Shown here piece after piece: positions 1 through 7,186 of a stretch of DNA of 32,814 nucleotides; position 1 is the first letter of the stretch, and the number at the start of each line of letters is the position of its first letter. Source of the DNA: Nitrospirota bacterium (GTDB taxonomy: Bacteria; Nitrospirota; Thermodesulfovibrionia; Thermodesulfovibrionales; UBA6898); contig JAJXTV010000036.1 of NCBI GenBank assembly GCA_021783515.1, positions 1 through 32,814 on the forward strand. Reading direction: 5' to 3'. The position numbers were made by a program, and so were the translations under genes. The notes under the pieces are model-generated. The model saw only the letters and a program-made list of their open reading frames with translations. It had not been told where the DNA came from and ran no database searches.

Positions 1-157
1 CAGCCATATATTTCCATTGCGGCGGCCTGGACCTCTTTCCCAAAGCTCCCGCTAAACCAACACTATGCTTCAGAACACCCGTGACCACAATATGATGGGG
101 CTATCCATGAGAATGCCGGATGCGCCAACAATATTGCTCGCAAAGCGCACTGATGAT

Positions 158-214
158 TTACAACCAGGCGCTCGACTGCGACGCGCCATGCGGCGCGTCA
201 GCGCCGCGTTATAT
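158..214 (+). other. attC recombination site 1
   Basis: R'' box TTACAAC at 158-164 and R' box GTTATAT at 208-214 enclose an imperfect palindrome. The arm AACCAGGCGCT pairs with AGCGCCGCGTT, and GACGCGCC pairs with GGCGCGTC around a four-base loop. At 57 bp it lies near the short end of known attC lengths. It closes the cassette that is cut by the window edge and sits directly before the ribosome binding site of the 233-604 gene. Confidence 0.85.
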
Positions 215-232
215 TTTCAAAGGAGAACGATT

Positions 233-604
233 ATGAACGGAAAAGATATATATGAATTATTAGCCAAGCAAAGCATCCGCTTGTTCAATTTGTCGCTAGA
301 TAATGACACCATGACATTTATTCACACCAATAAAACTGTCGAAGAGTGGAGATCTGATGTGAAGCGTTTTACATTGGAACCTCAAATTACTGACGACAAA
401 GATGGTGGCGCCGATGACGACGTCTTCAATTTGCTAATGGAAAAACTCAGTGACTCCGGATATGTTGAAGTAAGTGACATAGTAGCAGATGTCTACGAAG
501 GTCGCACGGCCGTCTATTCTGCTCGCGTCGTTGATAGCCCAGCACACGAGGAACAAACCGATGGTTTTGGTCATTATGGTTGGGGTTCTAAAGACAAGAT
601 ATAA
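233..604 (+). CDS. Cassette-encoded hypothetical protein, 123 aa
   Basis: I do not recognise this acidic, soluble-looking protein of 123 residues; it shows no signal peptide or membrane segment. The ATG at 233 is chosen because AAGGAGA lies about seven bases upstream and because longer in-frame starts (from 65) would run through attC site 1. The C-terminal quarter is rich in Gly, His and Asp. Its TAA stop at 602-604 lies inside the R'' box of the next attC (599-605), the tight packing typical of integron cassettes. There is no promoter of its own; expression would depend on read-through from upstream. Function is unknown. Confidence 0.75.
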   Translation: MNGKDIYELLAKQSIRLFNLSLDNDTMTFIHTNKTVEEWRSDVKRFTLEPQITDDKDGGADDDVFNLLMEKLSDSGYVEVSDIVADVYEGRTAVYSARVVDSPAHEEQTDGFGHYGWGSKDKI

Positions 605-658
605 CATGGGGGTCCACAGCGACGCGCCAAAAAGCGGCGCGTGACCCCCGTGTTAGAA
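599..658 (+). other. attC recombination site 2
   Basis: R'' box ATATAAC (599-605) and R' box GTTAGAA (652-658). Arms TAACATGGGGGTC and GACCCCCGTGTTA pair with one mismatch, and inner arms ACGCGCC and GGCGCGT pair around an A-rich loop; length 60 bp. ATATAAC is the exact reverse complement of GTTATAT at 208-214, the sequence that opens this cassette, as expected for a cassette excised as a circle. The inner arm resembles that of attC site 1. Confidence 0.9.
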
Positions 659-674
659 GTGAGAATTATTATAA

Positions 675-1181
675 ATGACAAAAAATAATTCAGGTCTATT
701 CGCCTTTTGGATTTTTGCTGTTTATGCCGTCATTCGCGGCTTAATAATAACGGCAAAGACTATCCACAAATGGCCTAGCATGTTTCCCGATCAAGAAAGA
801 CTTCTCTGGCAGACAATTACGTTTTTACAAATATTCGGCCCTCTTATATTCTTACTCCTATTCTCTGTGATTCTATGGCGCATTACCCCTCGACTAACAA
901 ATAAAATCTTCGCGTTCGACGCCCGCTTCACTGATCCTACGAACAAAACAATTGCAATCATATCACTTATCCTCTCATGCATAGGACTTTATCTTCTTGT
1001 AGATGCGCTAGCCGAACTGAGTAAGGACAATTGTAACAATCTATGGCTTTTTGAAATACCCTTCTGTGCGACAGGATGTAAGTATTTATATACTGACGAC
1101 AATACTAAAATTCGTCGTCGGCTTTGGTCTGCTTCTTCGCGGCAAGGAACTGGTTACTGTTTTGCACAAACAGCGAAATGA
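675..1181 (+). CDS. Cassette-encoded membrane protein, 168 aa
   Basis: This unrecognised protein has about three hydrophobic segments, at roughly residues 8-27, 45-67 and 90-110. A polar C-terminal region follows, with several Cys (in and around FCATGC) and a basic tail. It lies between attC sites 2 and 3 and ends 10 bases before the latter. The start ATG at 675 is preceded by a weak AAGTGAGA purine stretch. Integron cassettes often encode small membrane proteins of unknown role; nothing in the sequence fixes the function here. Base composition is clearly AT-richer than in the chromosomal genes to the right. Confidence 0.7.
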   Translation: MTKNNSGLFAFWIFAVYAVIRGLIITAKTIHKWPSMFPDQERLLWQTITFLQIFGPLIFLLLFSVILWRITPRLTNKIFAFDARFTDPTNKTIAIISLILSCIGLYLLVDALAELSKDNCNNLWLFEIPFCATGCKYLYTDDNTKIRRRLWSASSRQGTGYCFAQTAK

Positions 1182-1191
1182 ATGAAAGAAC

Positions 1192-1282
1192 TTCTAACAA
1201 TCGCCTCCACGCCGACGCGGAATAACGCTGGTTCGATTTTGGCAAAGGTCTTTTCCCGCGCGGGTGAGGCTTGGCGTTCGGC
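1192..1282 (+). other. attC recombination site 3
   Basis: R'' box TTCTAAC (1192-1198) and R' box GTTCGGC (1276-1282), 91 bp, with arms containing GCCTC and GAGGC plus CG-rich stretches. CTTCTAAC (1191-1198) is the exact reverse complement of GTTAGAAG at 652-659, the opening of its own cassette. The central loop carries AATAACGCTGGTT, which recurs in attC site 4. R' is a variant, with C at the fourth position, but it is matched by the R'' of the next site. Confidence 0.85.
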
Positions 1283-1292
1283 ACAATAACAA

Positions 1293-2120
1293 ATGAAGAT
1301 TAAATTAATAAGAATTCTCCTCATCGCCATGGCTGTGCTTTCAATTACATGCTCGCTTGCAATGGCCGCTAAGAGGCATATTATTATCTTGGATAAGCCA
1401 GTAAGAGTCATGGCAAATGACATTAACGGGCGTGACATAGATGAATTTGATCATTATCCTCTACAGGTGACCATCGCGTATGGGGCAGACCGCTACAAAT
1501 TTAAAACTGATCTATTTCTTCAAAACTCAAACATCAAGGAAGCACTACAAAAGCAGAAAACACTTACAAGCTGGAAGGGGCCTTATCTTTTAGTCGGCTG
1601 GGAAAGAGGCGGCGGAAATCGCTCGCGTGGTTATCTAGATACGGTTTTTATGCTAAAAAAAGGTCGTCTGGTATACCTTGGTGAGGTTGACTCCGACTCA
1701 GTCGGGAATGGCGTATTCCAGGATTGGTACGACAAGTATGAGGGAAACGACTTAACGTCGCATGCGGGCTCGCCAGTTATCAGACTTGTTTTAGAGGAAA
1801 AGGGCGGAAGGCTTGTGGTCAATCTTGAAAAAACATGGAAAGAAAACCAGCAGAGATTAAATCAAAATATCGGGCTAATCGACATCGTATTAAAAGATAA
1901 GAAAATGGACTCAGAATCAAAGGCTAATGAGCTTTCAGATCCATTATTATTCCATTCAGTTCTTGCTAAATATTGTAAGCACAAAGCCGAGCTAGACGAT
2001 TTTCTCGATCTTGCCCGCAAGAAACTAGATGAAAACAAAATGACCATATTCTTGCAAATCCTGAGTGGTGTGATTCCCGGCGAATTACCACGCCCAGCAA
2101 TCAAGGTAATGAAATATTGA
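1293..2120 (+). CDS. Cassette-encoded secreted hypothetical protein, 275 aa
   Basis: The first 25 or so residues form a signal peptide: a basic start (MKIKLIR), a hydrophobic core and a likely cleavage after SLAMA. The mature part is hydrophilic. The N-terminal half (residues 30-175) appears beta-rich, and the C-terminal third (about 185-260) looks helical and charged. I recognise no family. The gene starts 10 bases after the attC site 3 R' box and stops 6 bases before attC site 4. At 275 residues it is long for a cassette protein. It probably acts in the periplasm or at the cell surface. Confidence 0.75.
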   Translation: MKIKLIRILLIAMAVLSITCSLAMAAKRHIIILDKPVRVMANDINGRDIDEFDHYPLQVTIAYGADRYKFKTDLFLQNSNIKEALQKQKTLTSWKGPYLLVGWERGGGNRSRGYLDTVFMLKKGRLVYLGEVDSDSVGNGVFQDWYDKYEGNDLTSHAGSPVIRLVLEEKGGRLVVNLEKTWKENQQRLNQNIGLIDIVLKDKKMDSESKANELSDPLLFHSVLAKYCKHKAELDDFLDLARKKLDENKMTIFLQILSGVIPGELPRPAIKVMKY

Positions 2121-2126
2121 AAGATT

Positions 2127-2216
2127 GCCGAACACAGAAATCAACCCGGCTGGCAATAACGCTGGTTTGTTTTCACTCATGGTGTTTGCGCCAGCGGGTT
2201 ATTTAATTCGTTAGCG
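2127..2216 (+). other. attC recombination site 4
   Basis: R'' box GCCGAAC (2127-2133) and R' box GTTAGCG (2210-2216), 90 bp. Arms AATCAACCCGGCTGGC and GCGCCAGCGGGTTATTT pair with two extrahelical bases, the asymmetry used for strand choice in attC folding. GCCGAAC is the exact reverse complement of GTTCGGC at 1276-1282. The central AATAACGCTGGTT motif is shared with attC site 3. Confidence 0.9.
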
Positions 2217-2226
2217 CACAAACCCT

Positions 2227-2799
2227 ATGGAATATTTATCGCTATTCAGAATGCCAACACCAATGAAGATCACTGGTCGATCTTCAAGCATCACAAATGC
2301 GTTTATTAATTCCATTATCCCTGTTGTTCCTCCGACAGCGGATGAGGTGAAGAATGCTCTGAAAATACTGGGCATGACACCGGAAACGTTTCAATGTGCC
2401 TATTGTGGTGGAGTCGCTTCTGAATGGGATCACCTCCGCCCCCTAGTCAAAGACAAGAAACCCACTGGATTCATTTCCGAAATTCATAATTTGGTGCCTT
2501 CCTGCGGAAAATGCAACCAATCGAAGGGAAACAAAGAATGGAAAACCTGGATACTTAGCAATGCAAAGCTATCCCCAACCGCGCGTGGCATTACAGATAT
2601 AGCTGAACGGGTCAAAAGGCTTGATGCTTACGAAAGATCCACGGCTCCAACCAAAATGGATTTTGCGGCTATCGTTGGGAAAGAAGTTTGGCAACAGCAT
2701 CAAAACAACTTGGAGCGAGTGCAGTCACTCATGCGCGAATCGCAAGAGCTTGCTGCTAAAATAAATACTGCGGTTGCAAACGCTTACAGAGCACTATAG
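2227..2799 (+). CDS. Cassette-encoded HNH endonuclease family protein
   Basis: This 190-residue protein carries an HNH nuclease core at about residues 57-103. It has CAYCGG (first zinc CxxC), then EWDHLRPL (catalytic His region), HNLVPSCGKCNQSKGNK (Asn, second CxxC and the terminal Lys/Asn stretch). The C-terminal half (about 115-190) is predicted helical, with no recognisable domain. Family knowledge supports metal-dependent DNA cleavage; restriction, defence or a mobile-element role are all possible and the sequence does not choose. The start at 2227 is the first ATG after attC site 4; no clear ribosome binding site is visible, and in-frame ATGs at 2251 and 2263 are alternatives. No attC follows, so this cassette is incomplete. 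Confidence 0.85.
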   Translation: MEYLSLFRMPTPMKITGRSSSITNAFINSIIPVVPPTADEVKNALKILGMTPETFQCAYCGGVASEWDHLRPLVKDKKPTGFISEIHNLVPSCGKCNQSKGNKEWKTWILSNAKLSPTARGITDIAERVKRLDAYERSTAPTKMDFAAIVGKEVWQQHQNNLERVQSLMRESQELAAKINTAVANAYRAL

Positions 2800-2897
2800 C
2801 AAATCACTCAAACCGGGGCTGGCGAACAATCGTACCAACAAAGTTAATTCAAATGTTAATGCAATGAGAAATAACAGTAAGGAAACAGGAAACAATA

Positions 2898-3038
2898 TCC
2901 GGGGGACCGGAAGATTACCTGAAGTCCAGAGGGGTGCAGTTGGTCGTGATCGACAGCCCCGAATGCAGGGACCTTATGAAGTCCTTCCTCGCAGAAAACC
3001 CGCGCTCTGAAGCGAGGATATCGGAGAATAAGCCTTAA
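2898..3038 (+). pseudogene. 3' remnant of a nucleoside/cytidine deaminase-family gene
   Basis: Reading from about 2898, the frame gives a GC-rich stretch of about 46 residues ending at TAA 3036-3038. It contains EDYLKSRGVQLVV, then DSPECRDLMKSFLAENP. The pattern 'ED-L-x-x-RGV-x-(V)-D-x-PEC-x-x-LM-x-x-F' matches the C-terminal helices of CDD/tadA-like nucleoside deaminases as I remember them. The zinc-binding core (HAE, PCxxC) is absent, and upstream the frame runs into AT-rich cassette DNA with a stop at 2865. The host gene therefore seems truncated by the integron array or by a deletion at its edge. The family call is from memory of the tail only. Confidence 0.5.
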
Positions 3039-3125
3039 CCGCGGCGATTCAGCCCCCGCATGAGGACTGCCTCTTTCCTGCCGTCCGCGGCCGCCCTCCG
3101 GCCTGCATAAAATAAAGAAAAAGTT

Positions 3126-3154
3126 TATAATACGCCAGATTCGTTGCGACAACG
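3126..3154 (+). promoter_or_regulatory. Possible -10 box and small palindrome upstream of the DUF898 gene
   Basis: A perfect TATAAT lies at 3126-3131 in an AT-rich stretch just before the 3235 start; the -35 position is poor. Immediately downstream, CGTTG-CGA-CAACG (3142-3154) is a short inverted repeat that could be an operator. The rest of 3039-3234 shows nothing recognisable. Confidence 0.35.
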
Positions 3155-3234
3155 TTGTGAAGACCGCAGGGGAGGGATCATGGCTCAACGCGCAGCATAC
3201 GCAGTGCCTCAGAAAACTATTGGGGGAACCGCCG

Positions 3235-5946
3235 ATGCCTGTCTATAAACTCATCTTCCGCGGCGTACTGAGCGCCGATCTTCCCGCACCCGAAATACGC
3301 GATCGGCTCCTCAGGCTTTATGGAAACAAGGCAGACGTCGCCGACCGCTTCTTCACGGGCCGGACTCTGGTCGTCAGAAAAGACCTCGATTACCCGGCCG
3401 CCGAGAAATACCGGGCGATGTTCGAGCGGGCCGGGGTGCCCTGCGACATCGTAGAAGACCGGCCTGCCCTGTCCTCTGCGGGCACAGGACAGGCCGCTCA
3501 GAAAAGCACCGCCAGGAAAGGTCCCGGCCTGCCGGCTTCGCGCTCCGCCGCAGGAACCAGCAGCTACTCCCGCACAGACACGCGACCGCAGCGGGGCGTC
3601 ACTCCACCTCTCCCCCGGACCGCAGTGAAACGCAATGACTCCCTCCTGAAGGGCGACACGCTTCAGAACACCCTCGCGGCGCTCATGATACTGATGATCG
3701 TCGCAGGCGCGGGGTTCCGCATCTGGGTGATCAACAAGGCCCGCGCCATTCACCCCCCCGATCAGGTGAGCGCCACCGCGACGGAGGTCTGCCTGCATGC
3801 AAACGGCGTCATCTACTTTCTTGCCCCGGACGGCCGCCTCACTCAGCGCGTCCCGCTCAGGGACATCGGGCTGAGCCGCGAGCCGGCCGATCTACAGCTC
3901 CTCCGAAACGGCGACTTCCTCATCGGCGATCTCGAAAAAGGAGAAATCAGGCGATGCGAAAGAAAGACGCTCGCCTGCCGCAGAATCGGGCCGGCCGGAG
4001 GCTACTCGATCCGGGAGAACTTCAAGTTTCTGCTGGATGAAGGCAGAAACCTCCTCTTCATCTCCGACACGAACAACCACGCGCTCCTCGTGCAGGGACT
4101 TGACGGATCGGGCATCAGGAAGATAGACAGCAAGGCCGCCATCCTCTATCCCAACGGTCTTGCGGAGGACGGCGAGGGAAGGCTCTGGTTGAGCAACACG
4201 GCGAAGGAAGAGGTCGTCCCCTTCGAGATCGCCGATAAAGCGGTCACGCAGGCCGACGCCTCCGTCTCTCTCGCGCCGCATTCGGATGAGCTCGACAAAA
4301 TAAAGGAGAGCATGAAGCAGAAGCCCGGCGAAGGGCGCCGCAGTCTGAAGGATATCTTCGCAAGGTTCCGTGAACTGCAGAAGGTCCAGGAGAAGCTCGG
4401 GGACGACCTCGTTCAGAAAAGGCCTCTCTCCATCGCATGGGACGCCGCCGGAAACCTCTGGGTCGCGGCGAGCGACGGCTTCGTGACCACGGCGGGCGTC
4501 AGGGTATTCGACCCCTCCGGGAAGCAGCTCGGCCGCATCCCCCTCGGAAAAGGGGCGGTCCCCGTAGACGTCGCGGCATCGGGAGACCGCATCCTGATCG
4601 CAGACAGCGGGCTCTTTCAGATCTTTTCGGTCCCGCCTGGCTCATATGCGCCGGCCGCCTTCGGCGATACGGCCTTCCGGCAGGAACTCTCGAAGGCACG
4701 GGACCTTCTCGGCCGCTACCGCTCCCTTACGACGTGGTCCGGAAGGGGAATCTGGCTTCTTGCCTTCGCAACCGTCCTTCTCGTCGTCTTCATCGCCGCA
4801 AGAAATTACGGCAGGCGCCAGCAGGCTGCGGCAGCGGCCCGCGAGGCGGCCCGGAGGTCCGCACCCCCGGCAGGAGTCCGGCCCGATGAAACGCCGCCCG
4901 GCGTCACGCGACGCTACGGACTTGAATTCACCGGCACCGGCGCGGAGTATTTCAGGATATGGATCGTGAATGTCTTTCTCACGATCGTGACTCTCGGGAT
5001 ATACGGCGCCTGGGCCAAGGTGAGGACCCGCCGGTATTTCTACCGCAACACCCTCCTCGGCGGACACGCCTTCGACTATACCGCCGATCCGCTCGCGCTA
5101 CTGAAGGGATACGGCATCGTGGCTGCGGGGCTGCTTGGCTACTACCTGGTAAAATACTTCAACCCGATGTACGGACTTCTCGTCCTCGCCCTCTTCTCGC
5201 TCGTGATACCGCTTCTCGTCTACAAGTCGCTCCGCTTCTTCACGCGCAACTCGACCTACCGGAACATACCCTTCCGCTTCCTCGGCACGCTCGGGGAAAG
5301 CTACCGGACCTATCTCTTTTATCCCCTCCTGATCGTCTTCACGCTCGGGCTGATCGTGCCGTACTGGACGTTCAGGAAGAAGAAGTACCTGTTCGACAAC
5401 GTCGGCTACGGCACGACGACCAATTCCTTCACCGGCACCCACGGGCCGTTTTACCGCGTTTATATCGTGATGGCGATGGCAATCATCCTGGCCTCCGTTT
5501 CCTTCGCCTTTGCCGCGGCGCTTCTGGGGCCCTTGCTTTCCGCGGCAGCCCCTTCGGGGGGTGTTCCGAAGGCCGCCGGCTTCCTGACGATTCTCTTGCT
5601 CGTATACGGCGCCATGCTGATAGTCGTCTCGTTCTTTCAGATGTACATCTATGCCTGGTCGACGAACTACTGCTTCGTGCATTCGGAGCTGGGCGAACTC
5701 AGGTTCGACTGCACCCTGAGCGGCTGGAGGCTCTTCTGGATACGGATATCCAATATCGCGGCGATCATCTTTTCGATAGGCCTCCTCACGCCCTGGGCAA
5801 AGGTGCGCCGGATGCGCTACCTCGCAGACAACCTGTCGGTAATAGCCGCCTGCGATCTCGGGAATTTCACCGCCGCGGCAGCGCCCGCGGACGCCGCATA
5901 CGGAGATGCCGCAACCGACTTTTTCGACCTGGAGATCGGTCTGTGA
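3235..5946 (+). CDS. Multidomain membrane protein: N-terminal module, beta-propeller-like region, DUF898 (YjgN-like)
   Basis: Residues 1-78 form a small basic module with TGRTLVVRK, LDYPAAEKY and AGVPCDIVE, a type I recognise at the N-terminus of other membrane proteins. A Pro/Ser-rich linker and a membrane segment (about 145-165) follow. Residues 180-480 contain repeated blade-like strands (DGRLTQRV, NGDFLIGDL, LFISDTNNHALL, EGRLWLSNT, AGNLWVAAS) suggestive of an NHL/SMP-30 propeller. A second membrane segment lies near 504-522. Residues 561-871 are a polytopic DUF898 region with three internal copies ending in WAKVRTRRYFYRN, WTFRKKKYLFDN and WAKVRRMRYLADN. The start at ATG 3235 (GGGGGA upstream) is preferred over GTG 3157. 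The stop overlaps the downstream M48 protease start. Function is unknown; an envelope sensing or folding role is inferred. Confidence 0.8.
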   Translation: MPVYKLIFRGVLSADLPAPEIRDRLLRLYGNKADVADRFFTGRTLVVRKDLDYPAAEKYRAMFERAGVPCDIVEDRPALSSAGTGQAAQKSTARKGPGLPASRSAAGTSSYSRTDTRPQRGVTPPLPRTAVKRNDSLLKGDTLQNTLAALMILMIVAGAGFRIWVINKARAIHPPDQVSATATEVCLHANGVIYFLAPDGRLTQRVPLRDIGLSREPADLQLLRNGDFLIGDLEKGEIRRCERKTLACRRIGPAGGYSIRENFKFLLDEGRNLLFISDTNNHALLVQGLDGSGIRKIDSKAAILYPNGLAEDGEGRLWLSNTAKEEVVPFEIADKAVTQADASVSLAPHSDELDKIKESMKQKPGEGRRSLKDIFARFRELQKVQEKLGDDLVQKRPLSIAWDAAGNLWVAASDGFVTTAGVRVFDPSGKQLGRIPLGKGAVPVDVAASGDRILIADSGLFQIFSVPPGSYAPAAFGDTAFRQELSKARDLLGRYRSLTTWSGRGIWLLAFATVLLVVFIAARNYGRRQQAAAAAREAARRSAPPAGVRPDETPPGVTRRYGLEFTGTGAEYFRIWIVNVFLTIVTLGIYGAWAKVRTRRYFYRNTLLGGHAFDYTADPLALLKGYGIVAAGLLGYYLVKYFNPMYGLLVLALFSLVIPLLVYKSLRFFTRNSTYRNIPFRFLGTLGESYRTYLFYPLLIVFTLGLIVPYWTFRKKKYLFDNVGYGTTTNSFTGTHGPFYRVYIVMAMAIILASVSFAFAAALLGPLLSAAAPSGGVPKAAGFLTILLLVYGAMLIVVSFFQMYIYAWSTNYCFVHSELGELRFDCTLSGWRLFWIRISNIAAIIFSIGLLTPWAKVRRMRYLADNLSVIAACDLGNFTAAAAPADAAYGDAATDFFDLEIGL

Positions 5947-6980
5947 TCGAGGCCCGGGGGACCTACTTCGACGGGAAGAGCTCGCAGGCCCGCCGTGCCA
6001 CGATGCGCTGCATCGGGGACCGCGTCATGATCGAGGAAGACGGCGGCGGCCTGCTGCAGGGCCTGCGGGCCTCCCGGTGCAGGATCGACCCCCCGCTCGG
6101 AAAGGCCGCCCGGTCGATCAGGTTTCCGGGCGACGCGGTCTTCGAAACGCCGGATGCCGGCGCGATTGCGGCCCTCGAAAGGACCTGGGGCAAGAACCGG
6201 ACGATGCGGCTCGTGCACCATATCGAGACCCGCTGGAAGGGGGTCTCCGTCTCGTTCGCGGGGATCGTCCTGTTCGTCTGGCTCTTCCATACGTATGCCA
6301 TCCCCCATCTGGCGGAAGAAATCGCCTTTTCGCTGCCGGCGGGGGTCGACACGGAGATAAGCCGCCATACGCTGGACGTCCTCGACTCCCATTTCACGCA
6401 TCCCAGCGGCCTCGACCCCAGGCGGACCGAAGGCATCAGAAAGAGGTTCCGGTCGCTGCTGGCCGGCCTCGGGCCTGACGGTTTTACCTACCGGCTCGAA
6501 TTCCGCAAGAGCCCGGCGATCGGGCCCAACGCCTTTGCCCTGCCTTCCGGCACGGTCGTTATGACCGACGAGCTCGTCGGCCTCTCCGTAGACGACCGCG
6601 AGCTCGACGGGGTGCTGCTCCACGAAATCGGCCACATCAGGGGGCGCCACGCCCTTCGCACCGTCATCCAGAATGCAGGCGTCTTTCTCATCATCGCCTC
6701 GCTGTCGGGCGATATGAGCCACATTTCCTCGACCGCCGCCTCTCTGCCTACCGTGCTGGCTCACTCAGAGTACTCACGGACATTCGAGCGTGAGGCCGAC
6801 CGCTTCGCGGCGGCTGAGCTCCTCCGCAGGGGAGAGCCGCTCAAGCCGCTCGAGGATATCCTGAGGCGGCTCGGAAGCAAGACACCGAACTTCCCGGGGG
6901 AATCGGTCCTCTCGACGCATCCGGTGATGGACGAGAGGATCGCCGACCTGGAGGCCTTCAGCCGGGCGCAGAAACGCTAA
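5943..6980 (+). CDS. M48-family membrane zinc metalloprotease
   Basis: This 345-residue protein overlaps the DUF898 gene by four bases (GTGA), indicating translational coupling. Residues 1-85 form a soluble N-terminal domain, a membrane segment lies near 100-117, and the catalytic M48 domain fills the rest. The zinc motif LLHEIGH starts near residue 224 and the third ligand Glu lies in FEREAD near 283. A conserved THPVMDERI stretch near the C-terminus is typical of M48 enzymes (HtpX, Oma1 or BepA-like). The family degrades or trims damaged membrane or outer-membrane proteins. DUF898 proteins next to M48 proteases are a recurring arrangement as far as I recall, so the pair probably works together. 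Confidence 0.88.
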   Translation: MIEARGTYFDGKSSQARRATMRCIGDRVMIEEDGGGLLQGLRASRCRIDPPLGKAARSIRFPGDAVFETPDAGAIAALERTWGKNRTMRLVHHIETRWKGVSVSFAGIVLFVWLFHTYAIPHLAEEIAFSLPAGVDTEISRHTLDVLDSHFTHPSGLDPRRTEGIRKRFRSLLAGLGPDGFTYRLEFRKSPAIGPNAFALPSGTVVMTDELVGLSVDDRELDGVLLHEIGHIRGRHALRTVIQNAGVFLIIASLSGDMSHISSTAASLPTVLAHSEYSRTFEREADRFAAAELLRRGEPLKPLEDILRRLGSKTPNFPGESVLSTHPVMDERIADLEAFSRAQKR

Positions 6981-7000
6981 GGAGGAAATAAAAAAAATTC

Positions 7001-7030
7001 TTGACAGCCGCTCCGCGCAAGGTATATATT
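7001..7030 (+). promoter_or_regulatory. Strong sigma70-type promoter for the 7037-7186 transcript
   Basis: A perfect TTGACA at 7001-7006 is followed, 18 bases later, by TATATT at 7025-7030 (TATATA at 7023-7028 gives a 16-base spacer). Expected transcription start is about 7037, next to the ATG at 7038. Confidence 0.75.
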
Positions 7031-7036
7031 TAGTTT

Positions 7037-7186
7037 CATGCTGATGAGAAATCCGTTTATCGCAGTGAAGTACCTTAGGACCGCCTGGCATTTCGGTGCC
7101 GAGGCCGATGGGGGATTCTGTTAGCGATTAGCGGATAGAAGGAATAACTCAAAGGCCACGGGGCAACCCCCCGTGGCCTTTTTTAT
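7037..7186 (+). ncRNA. Structured small RNA or leader RNA, family not recognised
   Basis: A strong promoter and an intrinsic terminator delimit a transcript of about 150 nt. Bases 7051-7063 (ATCCGTTTATCGC) pair with 7124-7136 (GCGATTAGCGGAT) at 12 of 13 positions. An apical hairpin pairs 7083-7090 with 7097-7105 around a TTTCGG loop, leaving an open internal region between the stems. The overall rod with a bubble recalls 6S RNA, but I see no diagnostic 6S sequence. Comparison with remembered SAM, TPP, glycine, ZTP and c-di-GMP riboswitch motifs found no match. The next gene starts 22 bases after the terminator, so regulation by attenuation is also possible. A 28-codon ORF (7038-7124) lies within it. 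Confidence 0.6.
7151..7186 (+). terminator. Intrinsic terminator
   Basis: GGCCACGGGG pairs with CCCCGTGGCC around a short loop, preceded by A residues and followed by TTTTTTATTTT. It is a textbook Rho-independent terminator and the strongest in the window. Confidence 0.92.

Larger units (their letters stand above)
1..2900 (+). mobile_element. Integron gene-cassette array (CALIN-like), left end outside window
   Basis: Four attC-type inverted structures alternate with four same-strand ORFs that have almost no intergenic space and visibly lower GC than the chromosome that starts near 2900. No integrase or attI is visible, so this is either the distal end of a chromosomal integron whose intI lies to the left, or a cluster of attC sites lacking integrase. 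Orientation (ORF then attC, with R' boxes at the right) implies that any integrase lies left of the window. Bases 1-157 are the tail of a further cassette cut by the window edge; only short open stretches occur there and I cannot assign a gene. The right boundary lies at about 2890-2905, where AT-rich sequence gives way to a GC-rich deaminase-like fragment. Confidence 0.85.

Noticed and set aside
65-604. Longer ORF start at 65 for the first cassette gene
   Set aside because: The extra 56 codons cross attC site 1 and precede the good ribosome site at 220-227; ATG 233 is the sensible start.
1-2900. CRISPR array or simple tandem repeats as an explanation of the repeated palindromes
   Set aside because: The repeats are irregularly spaced, flank ORFs and vary in length; the R''/R' complementarity fits attC sites only.
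2774-3010. ORF overlapping the end of the HNH gene
   Set aside because: It bridges the cassette and the chromosomal junction in a frame different from both the HNH gene and the deaminase fragment; no codon signal.
4959-5942. N-terminal extension of the M48 protease inside the DUF898 gene
   Set aside because: It is the shadow frame of the DUF898 coding region; the GTG at 5943 overlapping the stop fits an operon start.
7037-7186. SAM, ZTP or c-di-GMP riboswitch upstream of the methyltransferase
   Set aside because: A CCGCCTGG fragment resembles ZTP but the rest of the aptamer is missing, and no other remembered consensus fits.
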